64,000 nt of DNA from an uncultured Clostridia bacterium (GTDB lineage: Bacteria; Bacillota; Clostridia; Lachnospirales; Cellulosilyticaceae): NCBI GenBank assembly GCA_937921505.1, contig CAKZUB010000032.1:44722-108721 (forward strand), read 5' to 3'. The position numbers were made by a program, and so were the translations under genes. Of this stretch, positions 55,410 through 63,955 are shown piece after piece. The notes beneath the pieces were generated by a model. The model did no database searches. It had not been told where the DNA came from and worked only from the letters and a program-made list of their open reading frames with translations. How positions within the stretch are numbered: position 1 is the first letter of the stretch; every line of letters begins with the position of its first letter.

Positions 55410-58400
55410 AATTTAATCCCTCACAGTCTTTTAATCCTTTATAAAACGCATAATAAAGTTGATAGGCAATCTTTTTATCTAAATCACACATTGTACCATC
55501 CTCTTCAAAATACTTTGCCAACACACGAATTATCCCAACTAGGATAGAGGTTGTCTCTGTATCTACCCGTCCTTCTATAGACTCAGGAGCAAACTTACTG
55601 TCACAGAAATGTACTCTCGCCTTGCAGCCGCCTCTTACTAATCTGCCAATAACTTGACACATAGTCACAAATGAATTCATACACAAGGCTTCTCTTTCTT
55701 CACTATCAGCATATTGATAATTTGAATGTTCACTTTGGATAATCAAAGTTTGCATTCTACGCATAGCTTGATCTCTTCCTTGTTTTACCCAGTACATATA
55801 CTCTTGTATACTTCGATAATATCCTTGATTTAACCTCTGCATCCACCCACTATTAAGTTTATGAACAATAGTACTCATGGCATTAGGTACCGGCATAGGC
55901 CTAATGATAAAATATACTGCACCAATAGCTGCTACCTGTTCATCATTCAAGATATTATGCCCCCTCTCTAATGCAAGGAGTGGTGCAATCAATATCTTAT
56001 TCTCACTTATACCAAACTCTTCCACTCTTCCTCTTGCAATACTTTCTGTAAAATCTTCATTTTCTTCAGCATCGCCTACTAAAGCTATAATTTCTTCTTT
56101 CTTTATACTCGTTTTATTAGGTCCTAATTGATCTAGGTAGCTTTTAACTTGTTTTGTTTCTTGATAGCTCCCTACAAAAAGCAGTATCTTTTTTCTAGCA
56201 GGTTCTAAGATACCAAGTTCTCTCTCTATTAAACTTAATTTTTGTCTTGGCCCTATAGGGTTAACAAATAATTGATCTAAGATATTTCTTATGGCAAGCT
56301 CTCTAGATATTCCTTGTTTGCCAGACACATTAATAGCTTCATCCTCTCTACGAATACCCTCAAATATAAAGGTGCTTTCGGCAATAGCTTGTATATCTTG
56401 CTCTGTTCCCTTTAATATAGCATCTACTTTATTTTCAATATGGTAGCTATATGCCTTTGGCGCCCAACTTGTCCCTGATAATAACAACACATTTGGCCCT
56501 TTTACATGTTCTATATCTTCAAATAAGCAATGATAATGGGTCAAAAGCCATCGTCCCACACCATTAGTTTTAAACAAGTTTACTCTTCTGAGATTTTTCT
56601 TTTCATCAGTACTCACTCTAAACCCAAATAAGTTACCCATAGGCGAACTAGGTACAAACCCTTCGTAGTCTTTAACAGCCCTATAGAAAATGCTTAATTC
56701 ATCAACTTTTAGTTTTTGAATACCTTGAATATGGGGAATACCATTAATCATAGCTTTTAAGCTTTTCTCAAATATAGCAGAAATAAAGATAAAACCAATA
56801 AGTTGTATGCTATCCCTTTGTAGTCCCCCAGGCTCCTTTTGCCCTAACCACTTCAGGATAATTTCATCAATACTTTCTTGGGTTGTATCCGCTACTAATA
56901 TCCTTTCGTACGCCTGAGTATAAAAGTTCGTTTGCTTATCCAATATATTTCTACGAATAAAATTTTCGAGTTCAGTTAATTGATTGATATAAGTTTGAGT
57001 ATTATTCTCACCCATTTCATCGTAGAGCTTATCTAAAAGTGTATGTGCTGTATAATATTTGCCTTCAACCTTTGTTAAGAGCGCTTTATTTTCTGTTAGA
57101 AGGTAAATAATCTTATTCCCCGTCTTTTGTGCAGCAGTAAAATGATTATACCATGTTGTATTAAGTTTACTTGCCGCATTTTCGACTCTGTTCTCATACC
57201 ACCACTTCTCCACATCTATACCAATACGATTTAAATAGCTTTGATTAGTCTCATCCATTAAGACAATAGCATCTGAAAAGCAAGCATCAAAGCTTGTCTG
57301 TACTCTATCACTTTCATCAAATACTACTAAATCACACATATAATATAAAATTTCAGATACCCTCACCTGATTTTCTACTACTGCCGGAGAAATATTGGTC
57401 TTGATAAAAGCAGCGGGTGTTGTTAAATAAATACGAGCATCTAACAAGTTAATATCTGCTTGATGAGAAGGACATTCAAAAAAATAAGGACAAATGTACT
57501 CTGTTCTATCCTTTACGCTCTTTTTAATTCTCATACAAGGTTCTTTACCTACTTCAAAAGTTTCCTTCAAATCTGAGTATTGCCTAAAACCATCTAGGGG
57601 GCACATTTCTGAAAGCCACTTATTGACTCTACACTCTAAAATATCATCAAAATCTTCCTCTTTTAGAGAATGTAAAGCTTTTTGTATATGTTGTCTTCTA
57701 TTACTATATCCCCATATAGGGACAACAGCTACCTTTAGATAACTAAATAAATTTAACAATTTAATAATATCTTGTACGCTGTTTACAACTAAGGCTACTT
57801 TTTCATTTTTCCAAGCTAAGTATGTTGTTAATACCTCGACTAATGTTGATTTACCAGCACCCACTCTCCCAACAATATTAAAGAGTCCATCTATTGTTAA
57901 TTGATTACGTTCTATATAATCATCATTTTTTAATACTTCAAAGAAAATGTGCTGAACCCTACTATAATAACTTCTACCTGTTATTAGCAGATCCATTTTC
58001 TTAGCCGTTTGTAAAAGTTCTTCTTTAGTTACATGAATTGGGGCTACTGGTTTTTCACGCAGTATACCTTTCCTACTTAATTTGCTCTTACTTGTAACAC
58101 CTCCCGGTACTCGTACCTTCTCTATTGTTTCTTCATAAGGTATATAGGCCACCTCATTTTCGAAGAAATTCTTCTCTACTACATTAGGATAAACAGGATA
58201 ACTCATTAACCTTTTTAAATACTCCTTCCTATTTATAAACTCACTAGGTTCATTGCATTTTAAAATAAGCTGTTCCTCTTCTTCTACCAACTCATATAAC
58301 CTAATAGTTCTCGCCAAATTCATATATTGATCTAAAAGCAATCTATATGACATAGACCCTTTGATGTAAGGAATATAACCTCTTATTACAGCTAATAAAG

Positions 58401-58629
58401 TTAGTTCTTTTTCATTAAAGATTAAATGTCTGCCTGCCCTTTGATGATAGCCCGTCAGAATTCCCCACCCTTTTTTTATATCATTGCCGTTCAATCCTAA
58501 TTCCTCTAACGTATAGAGTAAAATTTCACCTTCCAATAGCATGCTCATTTGATCTTTGTTCACTGTGTCGCTTAGTTCTTTTCTATAAATTTCTACTAGT
58601 CTCTTTTTATTTTCAGCAAAGTTTTTCAT
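55399..58629 (-). CDS. pPIWI-RE system helicase (DinG/XPD-like, pPIWI_RE_Z)
   Basis: A 1076-residue superfamily 2 helicase. Walker A is GRVGAGKST (254-262), Walker B is VVFDESD (436-442, a DESD version of DEAH), and motif VI is CQVIGRLVRGG close to the C-terminus. Four cysteines between motifs I and II (343, 365, 380, 386) have the place of an iron-sulphur cluster as in DinG and XPD. An N-terminal 200-residue extension is not recognised. In this family the helicase should unwind DNA or R-loops for the PIWI protein. AAGGAG precedes the ATG. Confidence 0.87.
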   Translation of the reverse strand: MKNFAENKKRLVEIYRKELSDTVNKDQMSMLLEGEILLYTLEELGLNGNDIKKGWGILTGYHQRAGRHLIFNEKELTLLAVIRGYIPYIKGSMSYRLLLDQYMNLARTIRLYELVEEEEQLILKCNEPSEFINRKEYLKRLMSYPVYPNVVEKNFFENEVAYIPYEETIEKVRVPGGVTSKSKLSRKGILREKPVAPIHVTKEELLQTAKKMDLLITGRSYYSRVQHIFFEVLKNDDYIERNQLTIDGLFNIVGRVGAGKSTLVEVLTTYLAWKNEKVALVVNSVQDIIKLLNLFSYLKVAVVPIWGYSNRRQHIQKALHSLKEEDFDDILECRVNKWLSEMCPLDGFRQYSDLKETFEVGKEPCMRIKKSVKDRTEYICPYFFECPSHQADINLLDARIYLTTPAAFIKTNISPAVVENQVRVSEILYYMCDLVVFDESDRVQTSFDACFSDAIVLMDETNQSYLNRIGIDVEKWWYENRVENAASKLNTTWYNHFTAAQKTGNKIIYLLTENKALLTKVEGKYYTAHTLLDKLYDEMGENNTQTYINQLTELENFIRRNILDKQTNFYTQAYERILVADTTQESIDEIILKWLGQKEPGGLQRDSIQLIGFIFISAIFEKSLKAMINGIPHIQGIQKLKVDELSIFYRAVKDYEGFVPSSPMGNLFGFRVSTDEKKNLRRVNLFKTNGVGRWLLTHYHCLFEDIEHVKGPNVLLLSGTSWAPKAYSYHIENKVDAILKGTEQDIQAIAESTFIFEGIRREDEAINVSGKQGISRELAIRNILDQLFVNPIGPRQKLSLIERELGILEPARKKILLFVGSYQETKQVKSYLDQLGPNKTSIKKEEIIALVGDAEENEDFTESIARGRVEEFGISENKILIAPLLALERGHNILNDEQVAAIGAVYFIIRPMPVPNAMSTIVHKLNSGWMQRLNQGYYRSIQEYMYWVKQGRDQAMRRMQTLIIQSEHSNYQYADSEEREALCMNSFVTMCQVIGRLVRGGCKARVHFCDSKFAPESIEGRVDTETTSILVGIIRVLAKYFEEDGTMCDLDKKIAYQLYYAFYKGLKDCEGLNYDR

Positions 58630-59683
58630 TTATCAATTGCTCCTTCACCCTTTTTATAAAATCATCCTCCATTAGAAATTTAAACCCTTGAGGCTCTACA
58701 TTCTTTAACACCTGTTTGTACCCCTTATATAATCTGCCTCTGTCCCTAGGGACTACAATCAAGTTCTTAGTACATTCAGTAGGTTCAAATGATGTTATCT
58801 TACTTACTAATACATAAGGATTACTATAATCTTTAACATCGATAGCCCATTTTTCATTATCAAACTGAACCTCTAAGTCATATAGGTCAAAACTGGGCCA
58901 CAACTTGATTTTTATTCCTAACTTTTCTAGTTTTTTCTGCAATGACAATTCCGGTTTGCCAGGTAAACAAATGTACTGCATGACTCCTTTTTTTAGTCTT
59001 CTAGTATTTTTATCTACTTGCACTAATTTCAACTTTTCATGCCCTTTTAAAGCTTTACACACAGAAGAGCTACAAATAGTTGTCCCATGTTTAGAGGCTA
59101 CTGTCCAACCGCAATAATCACAAGTATGCACCTGATTATTATTTTGAACATGATACGGAATTTCCTCATAAAATTCTCTTACTTTAGCATATGCCTTGCG
59201 TAACTCTTGGTCAAAAAGCGTATACTTTCTAATAAAATTATCAATTTCTATATTATTAACGATGGGATGTTCTATAATAAATCTTCTAATCTTTACATAA
59301 TCATCTTCGTCACCGTATCTTGCACATTCCTTTAAGATATCTATTATTTTTCTTTGTTGAAGTTCCCCTTCTGTATCAAATCCATCGACACACATTTCAT
59401 AACATAAATCTGAAGGCATTCCATCTAAAATAAGCGGCTCAATGAAATACTTCTTTTCTTTCTCATCTATAGTGTACCACCTATCAATGGGCTGAGAAAA
59501 AACGCGAACAACATCACCTCTATCATATATTTTCTGTTTTGTTTGAGGATGAGCACTTAATAAATTCAGTCCACGTCTAAGCTGTCTCGGCATCTTGCCA
59601 AAATTCCCTTCTATCCCCCTTGACTCAAACCACAATACAATTCCAGTAGCAATTAAACTTAGTAAATCTTGACTTAGCATCAT
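58613..59683 (-). CDS. REase associated with pPIWI-RE
   Basis: A 356-residue protein with a zinc ribbon (Cys188, Cys191, Cys204, Cys209) and a C-terminal restriction endonuclease-like domain. The active site is visible as Asp269 and Glu271 (LYDLEVQF) and Asp282-x-Lys284 (AIDVKDY), so catalysis is likely. This gene order (REase, helicase, PIWI-RE) is the standard three-gene pPIWI-RE system. It overlaps the helicase gene by 17 bases. AGGAG lies upstream of its ATG. It is predicted to cleave the invading DNA that the PIWI protein and helicase expose. Confidence 0.85.
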   Translation of the reverse strand: MMLSQDLLSLIATGIVLWFESRGIEGNFGKMPRQLRRGLNLLSAHPQTKQKIYDRGDVVRVFSQPIDRWYTIDEKEKKYFIEPLILDGMPSDLCYEMCVDGFDTEGELQQRKIIDILKECARYGDEDDYVKIRRFIIEHPIVNNIEIDNFIRKYTLFDQELRKAYAKVREFYEEIPYHVQNNNQVHTCDYCGWTVASKHGTTICSSSVCKALKGHEKLKLVQVDKNTRRLKKGVMQYICLPGKPELSLQKKLEKLGIKIKLWPSFDLYDLEVQFDNEKWAIDVKDYSNPYVLVSKITSFEPTECTKNLIVVPRDRGRLYKGYKQVLKNVEPQGFKFLMEDDFIKRVKEQLINEKLC

Positions 59684-59703
59684 TCATCCGCTCCTTTTTC
59701 TTT

Positions 59704-59740
59704 ATTATAAACTATCAGACGTTCACTTTCTGAACATCTG
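59704..59740 (-). promoter_or_regulatory. Promoter and inverted-repeat operator of the pPIWI-RE operon
   Basis: Minus-strand -10 TATAAT is at 59704-59709. An 9-base inverted repeat CAGACGTTC (59716-59724) and GAACATCTG (59732-59740), spaced by seven bases with one mismatch, covers the -35 region. The WYL regulator encoded next to it is the natural binder. Confidence 0.65.
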
Positions 59741-59751
59741 GTAAAACAATT

Positions 59752-59779
59752 AAAAAAAACACCTAGTTGATAGGTGTTT
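59752..59779 (-). terminator. Terminator of the WYL regulator gene, overlapping its stop
   Basis: AACACCTA / TAGGTGTT stem with a five-base loop and a following T-run on the minus strand. The TAG stop codon (59763-59765) is part of the second arm, so the gene ends inside its own terminator. Confidence 0.8.
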
Positions 59780-60737
59780 GATAATTCAAAAGCATCTTTT
59801 GTATTTCAGTTTCTATTTTTTCTCTTAATTGCACTGGATAGAGCACCTTAACTTCTGCCCCTTGTTTAAGTATCCATCGCACTAACCCTCTATTAATACT
59901 TACTTCTACATAAAATATAAATTCTTCTTTATTATTAAGAACAGGTTGTATTCGAATGTTCTGTCCAAAATGCTCAATCACTGAGTCAAGTAAGTTTTTG
60001 CTAATTTGCATTTTAACATTTACCACTACTTCTTCACCAAACATATCAAAACATCTTCTATAAACCTTAGTATCAATATGCCTTTTCTTTTTATGATTTT
60101 CTCCCATGCTTATACCTATAAGTCTATCTAACCTAAAATGTCTGGTTTCACCCGTCTCATAGTCAGCTACTAAGTAATAGCGATCGTTACAATAGCATAT
60201 TTTTTGAGGAATAACCTCATAATGTTTATCCAATATTTCTATCTCTTTATCGAGTTTATATTTTCCTAACCTGAAACTGAGTTTTCTATTGAGTTCAATC
60301 GCTTCATAGGCTTTGCTCAAGTTATATTCCATATCAATATTCTTTGGCACACAGTAATCTACTTCAACAGTATTTTTAAAAAATCTTCGGTCATTTTGTG
60401 ATACTAAACTAAGTAGCCTATTAATAAGCTTATTTTTATTTCTATCCATAATAAAGCGGTTACTTGCTATTGAATCTAACAGCATACGCATCTCTTCTTT
60501 AGTAAAAGAGGGTTTTAAATAATAGGTAGAAGTGTTATTTTTAATTTTATGTTCTACAATATCAATGCCTGCTGCTTGTAGCGTAGCAATATCTCTTTTA
60601 AGTGTATTTCTGTCTACCTCTAGCCTATGATAATTAGATAAAATATCTTGAATCTGTTTAATTGTTAATGTTTTATTAAAATCTGTTTCTTCTTTTAACA
60701 ACTGCAAGATCATAAATAGCCTTGTTGATTTCATCAT
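59763..60737 (-). CDS. WYL-domain transcriptional regulator
   Basis: A 324-residue regulator with an N-terminal winged helix-turn-helix (TIKQIQDILSNYHRLEVDRNTLKRDIATL) and a WYL domain (about 150-230, with KICYCNDRYYLVADYETGETRHFRLDRL split into ICYCNDRYYLV and HFRLDRLIG), then a WCX-like C-terminus. WYL proteins such as BrxR and CapW sense nucleic acids or ligands and control defence operons. It is placed just before the pPIWI-RE operon, with its own promoter and terminator. It probably represses it and derepresses on phage infection. Confidence 0.87.
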   Translation of the reverse strand: MMKSTRLFMILQLLKEETDFNKTLTIKQIQDILSNYHRLEVDRNTLKRDIATLQAAGIDIVEHKIKNNTSTYYLKPSFTKEEMRMLLDSIASNRFIMDRNKNKLINRLLSLVSQNDRRFFKNTVEVDYCVPKNIDMEYNLSKAYEAIELNRKLSFRLGKYKLDKEIEILDKHYEVIPQKICYCNDRYYLVADYETGETRHFRLDRLIGISMGENHKKKRHIDTKVYRRCFDMFGEEVVVNVKMQISKNLLDSVIEHFGQNIRIQPVLNNKEEFIFYVEVSINRGLVRWILKQGAEVKVLYPVQLREKIETEIQKMLLNYQTPIN

Positions 60738-60920
60738 ATGTCCCCCTCAACTTCAACCCTAACATATCTTCAGAATGTTTAGTTATTGTTAGCTTCTTTT
60801 TAGTTATCCCCCCTACTGCTAATATCTCTACAGTTCTTGTCATTGAAACATTTGCTATTCTTACCTTTTTAGTATCTAAGGACTTAATTTTTTTCTACAT
60901 AAAAATCTCTTTTCGAAACT

Positions 60921-60950
60921 AGTATATCTTAAAAAGTGATTTCTAATCAA
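60921..60950 (-). promoter_or_regulatory. Candidate promoter of the WYL regulator
   Basis: TTGATT (60945-60950) and TATACT (60921-60926) on the minus strand with an 18-base spacer. The leader to the ATG is about 180 bases. Otherwise the 310-base stretch 60738-61047 shows no gene or hairpin that I can support. Confidence 0.5.
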
Positions 60951-61047
60951 TATCTATTTAAAATAATCAAACTTTACATCTTTTCAAAAGGCCAATGACC
61001 AAACTTAACGAATTCATCTCTCATTTCTATCAACTTTTCTTATTTAT

Positions 61048-62913
61048 TTATTTTTCTAGTTCACCTTTTATACTATTAAAGGCCCTTGTTCTTATACCTG
61101 CTTGTCTTTGTACCTGCCATAATTTTATAGACTTATTTTCTTGCTTTTGATGTTCAATAATCTTTTTACATCTTCTCAACTGAAAGGTTTCTATAGTCTC
61201 TGATATTTGTTCTAAATATTGACTTGTATATGGTAATAGCTCGCATTTCTTTTCTAGGAGAGCTAAAAGACCTAGCTCTCTCCCGACTAAAGATTTTGTT
61301 ATCCTTACTAATTTTTCTCTAGTTAATAATTCATTATATTTTTGTTGCACAAGCTTCAAAGTCTCCTGATCACGTTTTTCCCAATCAACACTTATTAAAC
61401 CACCCTTCGACTTTATGGTATTTGGCAAGTGATCTAATAGCCATTTTTTATCCTTTCGGTAAAGGTAAGTATACTCTTTTTTTATTAAATCTCTTATTTG
61501 AGTTCTTGTTAAATCACTATGAGCTCCTAGAGTAGCTATAATGGCATTTTTATAGCTTTCTAATTTTTCACCATCCCCACTAGTGGCTTCTTCATATTTT
61601 TCATGCTGCACCACTTCTACTCCTTTAGATTGAAAAGCATATAGTTTGAGTTCTATATCCTTTTTTAAAATAGTCTTTGGATCACAATGCATTTTTCTTG
61701 CTATTTCTCTTAAACTGCACTGTGGTCCTTTCAAATGTTCCGTCAGCGTTCTATCCCACTCATCTCCAAATGCTTTAATACGGCCTATTTTATGCTTATC
61801 CTCTGGTGTTTTATCAGGCCCTTTACGCGAGTATACAAAACCGCAACTACATTTAAAGGTTCCAACCGGTAATCTTGTTTTATAATCTGGAGTAATTTCT
61901 ACTGCTCTTATTACTGCTTGTCCATAATGAGCAGCTACTTTATTTAAACAAGGCCAAGGTCCTTTTCCAAAAGGATTATAGTCCTTCTTTAATTGTTTGA
62001 AGAAATCTTCGATATCTCCAATTAAGAAATTAATGAAAAGCAAATGTCTTATAGGATGTACTGTACGCTTAAGATCTCTTGTTACTACTCTTAGCCAATT
62101 GTATTCATCATCGTTATCTATACTGCTTTCTAATAATTCTAGTACTTCTTTGTGATAAAAAGCTATAAACTCCGTATATAACTCTTGCTGTCTTACATTT
62201 CCATTAGTACTCACCAGTCCTCTCTTAGCAAGTAATGATTTATAACCCTTTAAGACCTTGTCTTTATCAATACTTGCTGTATCATACGCTAATAACTTGT
62301 AGGCTAATTCAGCTATTTTATAAAGTATAGGCTGTGTATCTTTAAATGCCGAAACTATGGGTTTATTGATTAATCTCTTCTCATCTAATCTTATAAATTC
62401 TAATCTACTGGTATTGGTTTGATTCATTTCATAACTTTGCAAATAAGTGCCATGATGGGGGCATACTAGTATGCCTTGCAATTGATGTTCTCTATGAATA
62501 TAAGTTTCTCCGTATTTCTCTATATCCTGCATTGCACAGTCGTAGCAATAGCAAATACTGTCTTTTTTGCAAATACTTCCTGCAACTACACCGAGCTTGG
62601 TATATAAGGTATCACCATCTTCGTATTTCATTTCCTCAGTCAGTTCTCTTTTTCTATCATTGGGTAGGAACGGAGCATAAAAAGGAAATAGCGTGTGGTG
62701 TCCAATCAAATGCTCTATAGTATACTTACTCTCCAATTGGTCCACTAAGTGATTTAAATGACTCACCATATAAAAATTTGGAATAAGACTTCTTTTTCCA
62801 AATAACTCTTCTAGTGTATCCTTGTAGTCTATATTTCCTATATAATAGTGATATCTTGCAAATGCAGAATAAAGTAACTCGTCTGGATAGGGATCTGTAA
62901 AAAATGTTAACAT
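61048..62913 (-). CDS. tnsD: Tn7-like target selector TnsD (TniQ family)
   Basis: A 621-residue TnsD/TniQ protein. The N-terminal TniQ domain starts MLTFFTDPYPDELLYSAFARYHYY and contains a CCCH zinc site (Cys123, Cys126, Cys151, His154). The middle and C-terminal parts hold further motifs (FKCSCGFVYSR, and CDPKTILKKD, an HTH-like piece) for DNA binding. In Tn7 TnsD binds the attachment site and recruits TnsC. The length is large, as in site-specific TnsD and unlike short TniQ of CRISPR-associated elements. It follows the tnsC stop by one base. Confidence 0.93.
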   Translation of the reverse strand: MLTFFTDPYPDELLYSAFARYHYYIGNIDYKDTLEELFGKRSLIPNFYMVSHLNHLVDQLESKYTIEHLIGHHTLFPFYAPFLPNDRKRELTEEMKYEDGDTLYTKLGVVAGSICKKDSICYCYDCAMQDIEKYGETYIHREHQLQGILVCPHHGTYLQSYEMNQTNTSRLEFIRLDEKRLINKPIVSAFKDTQPILYKIAELAYKLLAYDTASIDKDKVLKGYKSLLAKRGLVSTNGNVRQQELYTEFIAFYHKEVLELLESSIDNDDEYNWLRVVTRDLKRTVHPIRHLLFINFLIGDIEDFFKQLKKDYNPFGKGPWPCLNKVAAHYGQAVIRAVEITPDYKTRLPVGTFKCSCGFVYSRKGPDKTPEDKHKIGRIKAFGDEWDRTLTEHLKGPQCSLREIARKMHCDPKTILKKDIELKLYAFQSKGVEVVQHEKYEEATSGDGEKLESYKNAIIATLGAHSDLTRTQIRDLIKKEYTYLYRKDKKWLLDHLPNTIKSKGGLISVDWEKRDQETLKLVQQKYNELLTREKLVRITKSLVGRELGLLALLEKKCELLPYTSQYLEQISETIETFQLRRCKKIIEHQKQENKSIKLWQVQRQAGIRTRAFNSIKGELEK

Positions 62914-62914
62914 A

Positions 62915-63955
62915 CTATTCCACCTTCAAAAATTCCTCTGTAGGATTTTTAATATACTCTTGCTTTACTAATAAATCATAGGGGTGTTGTTTATTTTTAG
63001 TAGCTCTATCATATAACAATAAAAGTCCTTCCCTTTTAGCTTGTTCTAAAGGCTTATTCTCTTTTTCTTGCTTTTGTTTATCATTTAATTCAATAGCTTT
63101 TTTTAGAGCCCGTCTCTTTAATTCACTATAGTCAATACCAATAGGATTTTTTTCAACTTGTTGCATAGCTAATTTTTTCAAAGCACTTATACTTAACTCT
63201 GTAAAAATACCTATGTCTGATAAGTCCATTACAAGATTTTCTATGATATTTCTTTGTTGTAATTCTATATCCTTTTTTCTTGCTCTAAAGCTTTCCTCTA
63301 GTTTTCCAGATAATGCTATATCTTTTCTATAATTAATGGTAAGTTCCTCAAGGTCTATAGAAATATCTTCATATTTCATAATTTCTTGCATATTGTTCGT
63401 TCTAAGGGCTTTGAGCATAGGTTGCAGCATTCTTAAATCATCTTTTGCTGTAGCCCTTATTAGCTCTGCTGTAAGTTGTTCTTTTCCTTCACTTAAAGCT
63501 CGTTCTTGTGCAAGAATAAAAAGAATAACCGCTACTGCTGTAATACCTTGTGTTTCATCATAAAAAACAGACTTCATGCCTTGTGTTAGTTCTGTGTGCT
63601 CCTTTAAGCATTGCATGTGCCAAAATGTTTCTATGAAGAACTCCCATTCTTCGTCTTTTTCCCCCATACGATCCCACATAATAGCGCCTTCACTAGCTGC
63701 CCTTCTAGCTTGTCTAAAGTTACCCCTAAATAGTTGCTGTGCCTTTGATGTTCCAATTAAAACTGTCGGCACTCCTACTGTGTTACTTAAGGTTACAAAA
63801 AAATTCAACATTTCGTCCATGCTATTCTTAGTATTAAGCAAATGTTGTATTTCATCAATAACCCTATGTGTTAGACTAGTTGTCGTATAGAGGTATTCTA
63901 TTTTATAATAAGGATAAATACCTAAAGGAGACGATAAACTATGTATTCCAATCAT
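62915..63955 (-). pseudogene. tnsC: TnsC fragment, N-terminal half missing
   Basis: The frame from the first ATG reads 346 residues, but only the part after about residue 33 is TnsC: IDEIQHLL (Walker B), EMLNFFVTLSNTVGVPTVLIGTSKA, FRQARRAASEGAIMWDRM and the C-terminal region that contacts TnsA/B/D. The Walker A half (about 130-200 residues) is absent. Just before VIDEIQ the protein sequence (SLTHR) does not fit the hydrophobic strand that TnsC has, and an in-frame TAA occurs upstream of the ATG. The gene is therefore broken at about 63862 and the product cannot bind ATP. It stops one base before tnsD. Confidence 0.85.
63880..63909 (+). promoter_or_regulatory. Candidate promoter of the plus-strand gene at the right edge
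   Basis: TTGTCG (63880-63885) and TATAAT (63904-63909) with an 18-base spacer, directly right of the tnsC break. Confidence 0.55.

Noticed and set aside
52992..62913. PIWI-guided transposition, by analogy with CRISPR-associated Tn7 elements
   Set aside because: TnsD is of the long site-specific type, and the pPIWI-RE genes form a complete regulated defence operon with their own REase. Cargo is the simpler explanation, although neither is proven.
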